From Macrotrachela quadricornifera (lineage: Eukaryota > Rotifera > Eurotatoria > Philodinida > Philodinidae): a stretch of 64,000 nt of DNA. Under the pieces are notes generated by a model. The model did not search any database, had not been told where the DNA came from, and worked only from the letters and a program-made list of their open reading frames with translations. Location: assembly GCA_022393335.1 (NCBI GenBank), contig JAJEKB010021158.1, forward strand, positions 1,005,985 to 1,069,984, given 5' to 3'. Within the stretch, counting starts at the first letter, position 1; the number at the start of each line of letters is the position of its first letter. Shown here piece after piece: positions 11,195 through 22,904 of the stretch. The translations under genes and the position numbers were made by a program.

Positions 11195-14100
11195 TATTCA
11201 TTTCTCATGCATTTTATAATAATATCATCTGCATCGGTCCAACGATTTGAAGTGATGCAAGATAGTAGAACAGAAATTTATTAAAACCTATTCATTTCCA
11301 ATATCGCCTTGATAATATCATCAATATCTGACATATAGGTAGAAGAATGCGCAAGAGCTGAACAGAACCGTTCTAAGATTTGTTCATTTCTAACATAATA
11401 TTTCATCATGTCCCAGACTTCCAACTTCTGCTCCCCAACAATACAAAGTAGCTGAACCCAGACGTGGTAAGAACTATTTATCACCAATGTGATCTTTGAT
11501 TATATAACCGACAACAAACAAATGATCCAAAGCTATACAGAATAGTTTTACAGAATCCTAGTTACAAACATTCACTCCTAATGCCATCTTCAACGCCACC
11601 GTACACTTATGACCACAACTTTGAAATCATGAAAAATAATTGAATACAACTCTGGTTAAAACTAGTTATTTCTAATACGATCTTCGATTTACTCACCAAT
11701 ATCCGACTTCAATTTCCAACTGAAATACAATAGTTGAAGAAAATCCTGATCCAACCGATTCATTTCTAATGTGATACTCCATCATATTACGAAACTTCGA
11801 GGTTTCCTCGAATTGATGCAACATAATTTTAACGAACATTTGTACAAATCACTCATTTACTTTATCTTCTCAAAGCTTGTTACCAACTCCATCCTTTTCC
11901 TCAAAACTAGTGAAAAATAGCTGAACAGAACCTTCATAAGAACTATTCATTTCTAATGTGATCTTTGATCATACCAATACCATCGAATGAATGCTCTGAA
12001 TTCATGCAGAGTAGTTAAACACAAACCTAATAAAATCCACTCATTTCTAATGTGATCTTTGATCATGTCACTGACATGGGACGAATGGTTCGAAGTTATG
12101 CACAAGAGTTGAACAGAATCATCCTAGGAACTATTCATTTCTAATTTGATCTTTGATTATATCATTGACATCAAATAACTAAATCGAAGTCGTACACAGG
12201 AGTTGAACAAAACTCTAGTAAAAATTGTTCATTTCTAATGTGATCTTTGATTATGTCACTGACATGTGATAAATAAATCGAAGTCGTGCACTGCAGTTGA
12301 ACAGAACTCTGCTAACAACTATTCATTTCTAACGTGATCTTTGATTATGTCTGTGTCAGCAAGTAAATAAATCGAAGTCATGGACAAGAGTTGAATAGAA
12401 CTCTGGTAAGTACTACTCATTTCTAATGTAATCCCTCATTATATCACTGACATCGAAAGAATGGTTCGAAATCACGCACACAAGTTGAACAGAACCCTCC
12501 TAAGAACTATTCATTTCTAATGTGATCTATGATTATATCACTGATATCAGATAACTAAACCGAAGTCATACACAGGAGTTGAACAAAATCCTGGTAATAA
12601 CTATTCATTCCTAATGTGATATTTAATTATGGCAATGGCAGCAGGTAAATAAATCAAAGTCGTGGACAAGAATTGAACAAAACCCTGGTAATATCTATTC
12701 GTTTCTAATGTGATAATTGATCATATCAGTATCATTAGGTGAATGGTTCGAATTCATACACAAGATGTGAACATAATCGTTTTTAGAACTATTCATTTTT
12801 AATATAATCAGTGATCATACTACTGACATCGAACGAATGGTTCGAATTCACGCACAGGAGTTAAACAGAATCCTAATAAGATCCATTCATTTCTATTCTG
12901 ATCTTTGATTATGTCACTACCATTGAGCAAATGGGTCGAAATCATGTACAAGAGTTGAACAGACATGTTATTTCAAATATTTATTATTAATATGATTTTT
13001 GATAATATTATCCCATCGTGCATGTAATGCAAAGTGATGTACAATATTTGAAAAGAAATATTATTCGAAATATTCATTTTTCATGTCATTTTCAATCATG
13101 TCACTGATACCGAACGAATAGTTTGAAGTCATGCGCAAGAGTTGAACAGACATGTTATTTGAAATGTTCATTTTTAATATGATCTTTGATGATATCATCG
13201 CATCTTGCATGTACTGAAAAGTGATGCACAATATTTGAAAAGAAATATTATTCGAAATATTCATTTCTGATGTGGTTTTCGATCATGTCACTGACATCGA
13301 ACGAATGGTTCGAAGTCATGCGCAAGAGTTGAACATAATTCTTTTTAGAACTATTCATTTCTAATGTGATCTTAGATTCTATCACTACTATCGGGCGAAT
13401 AGTTCAAAGTCTAGAACAAGAGTTGAACGGAACTTTGCTAAGAACTACTCATTTCTAATGTGATCTTTGATTATATCACTACTATCGGGCGAATAGTTCA
13501 AAGTCTAGGACAAGAGTTGAATAGAACCTTCATAACAACTATTCATTTCTAGTGTGATCTTTGATAATATCAATACCATTGAACGAATGCTTTGAATTCA
13601 TGCACAAGAGTTAAACAGAATTTTGCTAAGAACTATTCATTTCTAACGTGATCTTTGATTATATCAGTGGCAGCAGGTAAGTAAATCGAAGTTATGCACA
13701 GGAGTTGAACAGAACCCTGGTAAGAACTATTCATTTCTAATATGATCTTTGATTATGTCACTGACATCAGGTAAATAAATCGAAGTCATGCATAGGAGTT
13801 GAACAGAACCGTACTAACAAATATTCATTTCGAATGTGATCTTTGATTATGGTTGTACCATCAGATAAATAAATCGAAGTCATGCACTGCAGTTGAACAG
13901 AACCCTGTTAAGAACTATTTATTTGGAATGTGATCTTTGATTATAGCAGTGCCATCAGATAAATAAATCGAAGTCATGCACAGGAGTGGAACAGAACCCT
14001 AGTAAGAATTATTCATTTGTAATGTGATCTTTGATTATGCCACTGACATCTGATAAATAAATCGAAGTCATGCACAGGAGGTGAACAGAAGCTTCCTAAG

Positions 14101-17100
14101 AACTATTCATTTATAACGTGTTGTTTAACTATGTCACTGACAGCTGATAAATAAATTGGAGTCATACACACGAGTTGAACATAATCGTCTTTAGAGCTAT
14201 TCATTTCTAATGTGATCTTTGATTATATCACTGATGTCAGATAACTAAATCGAAGTCATACACAAGAGTTGAACAGAATCCTGGTAAGAACTATTCATTT
14301 CTAACGTGATCTTTGATTATATCAGTGGCAGCAGGTGAATAAATCGGAGTCATGCATAGGAGTTGAACAGAACCCTGCTAAGTACTATTCATTTCTAATG
14401 TGATCTTTGATGATGTCACTGATATATGATAAATAAATTGAAGTCATGTACAGGAGTTGAACAGAACCGTGGTAAGAACTGTTCATTTCTAATATGATCT
14501 TTGATTATGGCAATGGCATCAGATAAATAAATCGAAATCGTGCACTGCAATTGAACAGAACCCTGCTAAGAAGTATTGGTTTCTTATGTGATGTTAGATC
14601 ATATCAGTATCAATGGGCGAATGGTTGGAAGTTATACACAAAAGTTGAACATAATCATTTTTAGAAGTATTCATTTCTAATATGATTTTTGATTGTATCA
14701 TTGAGATTGAGCGAATAGTTGGAAAGGATGCAAAATAGTGGAATCGGATCATTGTTGAAATTATTCAAAGTACGATCTGATTTTGGAGAATGTTAAAAGA
14801 TTTTATTTTATTAAACACGTAGGAATATAGTTGAACAGAACAATCCTTAGTACTGTTCATTTTCAATGTTATCGTCAATGAAGTCACTGATTTTTACTCT
14901 TTGTATTGTTGTTAACGAAGCAGTTGAACCGAATCCTAATGATAACTATTTATTGATCATGTGATCTGCATTCATATCACAGAATCTCAACTTTTTACAT
15001 TGATTTGAGCGAAGCAGTTGAACTGAACATAGTTAGAACTGTTTTTTTTTCATACGATCTTCAGTCATATCACAGATTTGAAACTCTTTGTATTGATTTG
15101 AGCGAAACAGTTAAACCGAACCTTGGTTAAGACTATTGATTTTTCGTGTGATGTTCGATCATGTTTCTACCCATAACTCTTTAAATCATAATGAGTGAAG
15201 GATTTGAGTAGAACAATGCCTACAACTATTTATTTTTCATGTCAGCTGCAGTCATATGAGAAACTTTAAACTGTTTATATGGAATTGAGCAAAGGAATTG
15301 AACAAATACTGGTTAGACCTATTTATTTTGCATATAAGCATTCAGCATGTAACTGCCTATAACTCTTTGAATTATGTTGAGTGAAATAGTTGAATCAAAC
15401 ACTACTAAGAACTATTTATCTTTCAGGTGATATACATTCATATCACAGAATTTAAACTTTTTACTTTGGAATGATCAAAAGAATTGAACAAAGTTCTGGT
15501 TAGAAGTATTTATTGATTATGTCATCTGCATTCATATCACACAAATTCAACTGTTTGAATCGATTTGAGTGAAACAATTGAACCGAATCATGGTTAAAAC
15601 TATTTATTTTCCATATGATCTTCAGTCATATCATAGAGTTTTAACCCTTTGAATTGAATTGAGTGAATCAGTTGAACAGAATCCTCGTTAGAATTATTTC
15701 TTTAACATATGAACTCGCATCATGTTACCATCTTTAACTCTTTGAATCATAGTGAGCGAAACAATTGAACAGAACTCTCCTTAATATTATTTCTTTAACG
15801 TATAGTCTTCCATCATGTTTTCATTCTTGACTCTTTGAAACGTAGTGAGCCAAACAGTTGAAAAAGATCCTTATAAGAACAGTGTATCGCCAGTGTGATC
15901 CTGAACTAGACCACCAGTTTCATATCTTTGCTTGAAAATGCTGTAAACAAATTGAACAAAATCCTACTGAAAACCATTCAATTCTTATATGAGCTGGAAG
16001 TATGTCACGGCTTTAAACTCTTTGCATCGAAGTGAGTAAAACAGTTAAACAGAACGCTGATTAGAATTGTCTATTTTACATAGAATCTTTAATCATATCA
16101 CAAAGTTCCAATCTTTACTGCAAAGTAACAAAATATTTGAACGCATTCATTGTTCGGAGCATTCATTTGTTATATTATCCTCCCTTATGCCAGTCAATCC
16201 ATACTTTTCACATTCAAAATCAGCGAAATAGTTGTACAGAGCTCTGGTTGCAAACATTCATTTCGAATGTGATCTTCGATCACATTGTCCACTTCACCAC
16301 TTTGCAACGAAGTGTGTGGAACAGTTGTAAAGGATCCTACTAAGAACTGTTCGTTTCTAATGTGATCATCAAACATATCGCCCATTTCAATTTTTGCTAT
16401 CGAAGCGAGCGAAACATTTGCACAGAGCTCTGGTTGTAACAATTCATTTTGAAGGTGATCTTTGATTACATGGCCGATTTCAATTCTTCCTATGGAAGTG
16501 AGCAAAATAGTTGAATGAGTTTCTGCTTCCGATTATTTATTTCCCATGTGATCCCCGATTATGTCATCGATTTCAATTCTTTACATAGAATTGAGCGAAA
16601 TAGTAGAACAGATTTTTAATTACAATCATTTATTTTCAATAAGATCACCGATCATATCACCGATCGTAACCCTTTGTATTCAACTGAGTGAAACATTGAA
16701 ACTAAATTTTGGTTGTAACTGTTGATTTTCAATGTGATTTTGAATCACGTCGACAACTTCAACTCTTTCTGACGAAGTGTGTGAAACAGTTGAACAGAAT
16801 CCTGCTAAGAACTATTCGTTTTTCATGTAATCTTGAATATATTACCGATTTTAGATTTATTTTTCGAAATAAACAAAAGAATTGAACAAATGTATTGTGT
16901 GACGTATTAATTTATCATGCGATCGTCTATTGTATTATACACTTCATACTGTTGCTTTGAAATGAACTAAAAAGTTGAAAAAATTGTTCGTTACAATTGT
17001 TTACTTTCGATGTGCGCATCGATCATGTCACGAATTTCAATTCTTTCGATCGAATTAAACAAAACGGTTGAACAGATTTTTGTTTACGACTATCTATTTC

Positions 17101-19790
17101 CCATGTGATCATTGATCATGGCACGAATTTCAATTCTTTGCATTCAATTGAGAAAAACAGTTGAACAGACTGTTGGTTACGATTATATATTTCCTATGTG
17201 CTCATCGATCATGCCGCCAATTTCAATTTCTTGCATTCAATTGAGCAAAACAGTTGAATAGACTGTTGGTTACGATTATTTTTTTTCGATGTGCACATCG
17301 ATCATGCCACGAATTTCAATTCTTTCGATCGAATTGAGAAAGACAGTTGAACAGATTTTTGCTTATGAATATCTATTTCGCATGTGATCATTGATCACGC
17401 CACGAATTTCAATTCTTAGCAGCGAATTGCGAAAAACAGTTGAATAGATTGTTGGTTACGATTATTTTTTTTCGATGTGCACATCGATCATGCCATGAAT
17501 TCCACTTCTTTCGATCGAATTGAGAAAAACAGTTGAACAGATTTTTGCTTATGGATATCTATTTCGCATGTGATCATTGATCATGCCATAAATTTCAATT
17601 CTTTGCATCAAATTGAGAAAAACAATTGAACAAACTGTTAATTAAAATTGTTTATTTCTCATATGATCATTGATCATGTCACGAATTTCAATTCTTTGCA
17701 TCGAATTGAAAAAAATAATTGAATAGAACCGTGGTAAGAACTATTCATGGTCAATGTAATCTTTGATTATGTCGCCAATTTCAATTTCTTGCATTCAATT
17801 GAGCAAAACAGTTGAACAGGCTTTTGTTTACAATTAGTTACTTTCGATGTGCTCATCGCTCATGCCACGAATTTCACTTCATTTGATCGAATTGAGAAAA
17901 ATAGTTGAACAGAATCGTGCTAAGAACTATTCGTGGTTAATGTAATCTTCGATTATGTCGCCGATTTCAACTCGCTACATTGAACTGAGGAAAACATTTG
18001 AATAGAAACATGCTAAAACGTACTCATTTCCAATGTGATTTTCAATCATACCGCCAATTTCGGTTTCTTGCATTTAAATGAGCAAAGCAGTTGAACAGAA
18101 TCGTTCTAAGAATTATCCGTTTCCAATGTCATATTCAATCATACCACGAATTTCAATACTTTCGATCAAATTGAGAAAAATAGTTGAACAGAATCATGCT
18201 GAGAACTATTCGTAGTTAATGTGATTTTCGATTATGTCGTCGATTTCAACTCGCTACATCGAATTGAGGAAAACATTTGAATAGAAGCATACTTAAAAGT
18301 GTTCATTTCCAATGCGATTTTTGATGATGCCGCCAACTTCAATTTCTTGCATTCAAACGAGCAAAACAATTGAAAAAAACCGTACTAAGAATTATTCGTT
18401 TCCGATGTCATTTTCGATTGTGTCATCGATTTGAATTTCTTGCATTCAGGTGTGCGAAACTGCTGGATAGATCGCTGCTTAGAACTATTCGTTGCTATTG
18501 TAGTGGTCGATTATGTCGTAGATTTCAACTGTTTGCACCTACGTGAGTGATGTGGTCGGATAGACCCCCAATAGAAAATATTCGTGCCCAATGTTATTTG
18601 CGATCATGTGATTGAATTCAGATCTTTTAGTTTTAGAGGAGTGGAAGATATGTGTATGACGGTTGTTATGGCGATCCATGTGCCATTTTACATTCGATCA
18701 TTCAATATGGTAAAAACTTTCTCTTGTTGATGAACGAAATATTAAAATAAAATTTTAGTGAAAATAATGCGCTTATTATAAAATTTCGTATCAAGTCAGA
18801 ATCCCAGCCCTTTATTTGGACCTGGAAAGAATAATTGTACTGATCTTTGCTTGTAAGTTTTCATGTTCTATTAGAAATGAAATCAATTCGTCATCTGTTG
18901 GCTTTTGCTCGATAGTAAGAATAATTTTTGAATATAACCATTGTGATAGCTGCTCATTTGCCATAAGACCTTCGATAATATCATCGATCGTGAAGCTTCA
19001 CTTAGAAATGATCAGAATAATTGAATATAACTTTTGCCCTAGCAATCCATGCGCGTTGCAGTACTGCATCATACCACAATCTGTTAAGGCTTGCTTCGAA
19101 ATGTTCAGTATACTTGAATGAAACCTTTTTAGTAATATTCATTAGAAAAGGAATCTTCGATCAAATCTGAGACTATCATCCTTTACTTTGTATTCAGCGA
19201 AATAGTTGAATAGAATCGTGCTTAGAAGAATCCATTGAAAATGACATATTGGATTATATTAGGAAATGCGAAAATTTCCTTCAAGATGAGCACCATAGTT
19301 GAACAGAATGCTTGTTAGTATTGTTTTTTTCCTATGTGATTTTTTTGTACTACGAAACAGTGAGTTTCTTTGTTTGTAACCAAACAAAATAAGTGAGTGG
19401 AATCGTTGCATAACTGGCATCAAGTTGAAATGTAATCTTGCTCCATATGCAATACGCAGATTTTTCTTTTGGATTGAGCAAAATAAGTGGACAGCGTTTC
19501 AGTGCAACAGGTCAGATTCATCTATTTGTTAGATAATGATATTTTTTGACTAATACTTTAGAACCTTATTTGGACGTTTATGAGATAGTTAAAGAGAATT
19601 ATGGTTAGACTTATTCGTTTCTAATGCGATATTCACCCATTTACTCAGCTTGAAAGTTGTGCTGCAATGTAAGCAAAATAATTTAGTAGCAGATTGACGA
19701 CAATCATTCATTGCTTACTTGATTCTGAATAACAACAGTATTCATCATTTCCTTGAAATGAGAAGAATACTTGAATAAACTGTTAAGTCA
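11195..19790. repeat. Long satellite array, unit about 93-94 bp
   Basis: A repeating unit can be followed for roughly 8.5 kb. Anchor words are CTATTCATTTCTAATGTGAT, CTTTGATTATGTCACTGA, CGAAGTCATGCACA and GAGTTGAACAGAA. The spacing between successive anchors is about 94 near 14 kb (14294 to 14388) and about 92-93 near 17 kb. Units at 11.5-14.6 kb form one subfamily. Those at 15-18.6 kb diverge to ACGAATTTCAATTCTTTGCAT with GTTGAACAGA retained. Beyond 18.6 kb the unit decays until it is hard to see by 19.8 kb. The minus strand often translates to a recurring peptide (for example DDHIRNEQFLVGSF and VIEDHIRNECLQPEL, about 31 residues apart) but is broken by stops throughout. I treat the array as non-coding satellite. 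Confidence 0.9.
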
Positions 19791-20021
19791 AAAAGGCATG
19801 AAGACCATCAGTGGTACTAGACAGTATAAAAAATAATAGTTTGTTCCTTTTCTATCAAATGTTCACCAACTTAGTTTTCTCTAATATCCTTTATGTACTA
19901 ATGTGTTTCTTTTTGTATGCTCCTTCCTTTTATCTTTTTTTTCTTTTCTTTTACTGTTTTTAAGTTTTTTGTATTGTCTGTGTTTTATTTCAATAAAAAA
20001 TATATATATTAAAAAAGTCTT

Positions 20022-20460
20022 TCAAAATATTTCTTATTCGAAATAAAATCATATATAAAGCACATTTTATTTATTTATTGATAATCATGGCCATACTTGT
20101 TTTCATGGTTGTTGTTTGTTATTTCTTTTCATTACCTTTTCATTACCTTTTCGATTATCCTCTGATTTGATATATTACTTTTCAACATAAAATGACAGTT
20201 TAACGATATGATCGAATAAATACTTATACGAAGCAATAGAGGCATAGTTATGATTCTGGACACATAAACGATTAGAATCACGTTTATTTGATTAAAACTA
20301 AATAAATAAATAGAAAAAATATCTAAAGAAAATTCAAGAAATAATAAAATAATGAAAATCAATATATTGTTCATATGTTTTTTATACATTGCAATACTTT
20401 CTCTAATTTTGTCTAGTATAATAAAAAAAATATTTATGTAGTAGATTATCCGCAAGTAAT
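20022..20460. repeat. Segmental duplication, copy A (partner 21655-22090)
   Basis: The sequences from TTTCAAAATATTTCTTATT through ATAATCATGGCCATACTTG to the end of the membrane-protein ORF match 21655-22090 closely, with a few substitutions and small indels. Both copies contain the minus-strand ORF described separately, so a short segment was duplicated about 1.6 kb away in the same orientation. Confidence 0.85.
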
Positions 20461-20566
20461 ACTCGTCTACAGACTTGCTTAGCTCGTTCTTGTAGAAGTA
20501 CCGTTTCTGTGCTATCGCCAAATGACCTATTTGCGCGATTACACGAATCGAAATCAGCATAATCAA
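20132..20566 (-). CDS. Unknown small membrane protein, copy A
   Basis: A 144-residue ORF. After a polar N-terminal part (to about residue 50, including KRYFYKNELSKSVDEYYLR) there are at least two hydrophobic helices, about residues 70-92 (ILIFIILLFLEFSLDIF) and 95-125 (NVILIVYVSRIITMPLLL), with a basic loop YKKHMNN before the first. The C-terminus is RIIEKVMKR. The hydrophobic half is preserved in copy B, with mostly conservative changes. I do not recognise a family; the last two helices of a degenerate seven-helix receptor are possible but unproven. It may be a fragment of a larger, decayed gene. Confidence 0.35.
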   Translation of the reverse strand: MIMLISIRVIAQIGHLAIAQKRYFYKNELSKSVDEYYLRIIYYINIFFIILDKIRESIAMYKKHMNNILIFIILLFLEFSLDIFSIYLFSFNQINVILIVYVSRIITMPLLLRISIYSIISLNCHFMLKSNISNQRIIEKVMKR

Positions 20567-20814
20567 GCTTTGTTATTCCACCTAGCACATTTATCTACAC
20601 GTTTAAATTTAGCATTCTGACAGAAAGCTGAACTCATTTCTTTCCAGCATAATAATGAGATTAGTAAATTTTATTATCTATTACTATTGCCGCCTAAATA
20701 TCATCATCGATCATAGATTCTGGGGTTTTCCTTGAATATCTATGGTGAACTTTTTAAAAAAATATTTATAATTAATAACAAGGCAATAGTTATATTTACC
20801 AATCAATCAATTAA

Positions 20815-21080
20815 AACTAACCTCGTATTCAGACTCCCTCCTCTCAATTACCGTTTGGTCCAATTTCCAGAAAAAATTAATAATTAATAATTAATAAATT
20901 AATTAAAAACGACGGCGGGTTCGGATATCTCATCTTCCATTACCCTTCAGTCAAATTTTATAGGAAAACTAATAACGAATAATTATTAACTATTTAATAA
21001 AATCTGACATCAAATTCAAAAACCTCGTCCTCAATTACCCCTTCGCCTAGTTTCATGGAAAATAATCCCTTTTATTGTCA
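20815..21080. repeat. Degenerate units related to the 8-9 kb satellite
   Basis: Three approximate units each contain a purine/pyrimidine block such as CAATTACCGTTTGGTC or CATTACCCTTCAGTCAAATTT, followed by ATAATTAATAATTAA-type A/T stretches. The CTTCAGTCAAATTTTATAGG word parallels CTTTTCGTCAAACTTTTAAA of the 8-9 kb array. The relationship is visible but distant. Confidence 0.45.
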
Positions 21081-21654
21081 TCTTATTCTTAGGTTGAACA
21101 GCGAAGTGCGGACACACCAATAAGCAAGAAAGCAGACAATTTATGTTTGCGAGACTCTTTTCTACGAGAAAAAGAATATATATACATTAAAGACGTACTC
21201 CACTTGATTATGAAAAAAAATTTGTAATTGTGGCATAAACGTAAGAGCCAAGGACAACAGCATGAAGAATCAATTGAAAAAGAATATGTTATTACTTCAT
21301 AGCTGTGACACGCTACACTTGTGTATCTGAGTCATCTATCATCAACGAGAGAGGAGACAAAATAGATGGATTGCAAGAAACTTCAGTCAAATTTTTATTG
21401 ATTGAAAAATCCTTGTAATAAATGAGAGAAGAAAAAACAAACAGAATAGCTATAATACGAAAAATCTTTAAATATTGAAAATATATTTAGTTTAACTGTA
21501 TATCAACATCATATTGTATTCATATATTTCTAGAATGTTTAAAAGAACAAAATTAGACAACATGCAAGTAGTAGTTTTTCTGAATGCTAGAGATGTTCAA
21601 AATAGACATTTTAAGGCAAGGATATATGCCAATCGTTTCTCCTTCAAATCTATT
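21081..21654. other. Gene-free spacer between duplicated segments
   Basis: I see no ORF, RNA gene or repeat here. Confidence 0.35.
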
Positions 21655-22090
21655 TTCAAAATATTTCTTATTTGAAATAAAAGCATATATTAAGGGCATT
21701 ATGATTATTCATCGATAATCATGGCCATACTTGTTTTCATGGTTGTTGTTTGTTATTTCTTTTCATTACCTTTTCGATTATCCTTTAATTTGATATATTA
21801 CTTTTCAACATAAAATGACAGTTTATCGATATGATCGAATAAACGCTTATACGAAGCAATATACGCATAGTCATGATTCTGGACACATAAACGGTTAGAA
21901 TCATGTTTATTTGATTAAAAAAAATAAAATGAATAGAAAAAACATCTAAAGAAAATTCAAGAAATAATAAAATAATGAAAATCAATATAGTGTTCATATT
22001 TCTTCTTTTGTACATGAGAACATATTCTCTAATTTGGTCTAGTATAATAAAAAAAAAAGTATTTACGTGGTAGACTATCCACATTTTGAA
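21655..22090. repeat. Segmental duplication, copy B (partner 20022-20460)
   Basis: Same structure as copy A: ATAATCATGGCCATACTTG block followed by the minus-strand hydrophobic ORF. It lacks the polar N-terminal coding part of copy A. Confidence 0.85.
21785..22084 (-). CDS. Unknown small membrane protein, copy B
   Basis: A 99-residue ORF whose body aligns with copy A (ILIFIILLFLEFSLDVFSI, then NMILTVYVSRIMTM and LLRISVYSIISINCHFMLKS). It is shorter at both ends: the polar N-terminus is absent and a stop precedes the basic C-terminus. The two hydrophobic helices are retained. Differences are mostly conservative, which hints at past selection before or after duplication, but expression is unproven. 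Confidence 0.3.
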   Translation of the reverse strand: MWIVYHVNTFFFIILDQIREYVLMYKRRNMNTILIFIILLFLEFSLDVFSIHFIFFNQINMILTVYVSRIMTMRILLRISVYSIISINCHFMLKSNISN

Positions 22091-22904
22091 TATAGACGTG
22101 CATAAATATTTATGCTAACAATCTAATGCAATTTTAGCCGTGACACAATGGTATAATCTATTCTGTAGCTATCGGCATATCTTTATTCCTAAGAGATACA
22201 CAGAGTATTAATATTTGTTTTTTAATCAAGTGGTTACTAACAACCGTTTATTTCAAATTACTTGTTAAAATATACTTTCACATGTATTATACACAAACAT
22301 ATTTCATATATTTTTGTTTTGATTTATTCACTGTTCTTAATAAGAATTCGAAATAAAGTGAGATGTTGCACTATGTTTCAAGGATCAAAGCGCAGCAAAG
22401 TGAAAATATATAAGCATATGTAGAAAAAAGAAGTAATAGTTTATACTTTATACATTATTTTTTGATGTGCATATATACATATAAATAATGATGAAAAACA
22501 GTCTGTAAATCATCATTGAGTCACAACATTTACAAGTAAAATAGAAAAAATACAGTTAATTCAGTTATGTTCACCAAAAATAAATATAATTGAAAATAAA
22601 AAAAGTCACATAATCCTTACTACTCATTTAAGAGAAAAAAAACATAATTGGCTTATTTATCATCGTAATCACTATCTCCTTCTACACTATGCATGCTTAT
22701 ACAATCATCACAAAATCAGTTTATCGAATCTGCAGACACTCTTAATTCCATTCGGCACCCATTACAAAGTCATCTTGAACAATTATCTTCTATCCATTCG
22801 TAAAGCTCTTTTTGGTGATAACATTAAATCGAATTAATTTGTTCTGATTCACCGGACGCGATTACTTTACCGCAACCATTCGCACTTTGGCAGAAAAAAG
22901 ATTT
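22091..22904. other. Gene-free AT-rich spacer
   Basis: No supported feature. It lies downstream of the minus-strand hAT-type relic. Confidence 0.35.

Noticed and set aside
16194..16505. 103-codon minus-strand ORF in the satellite
   Set aside because: It spans three satellite units by chance. Neighbouring units are closed by stops, and it lacks any domain beyond the repeat peptide.
11195..19790. CRISPR-like or regularly spaced array
   Set aside because: The whole 93-94 base unit repeats, with no unique spacers. It is an ordinary eukaryotic satellite pattern.
20403..20588. 61-codon ORF overlapping the membrane-protein ORF
   Set aside because: It is on the same strand in another frame, with no counterpart in the duplicated copy.
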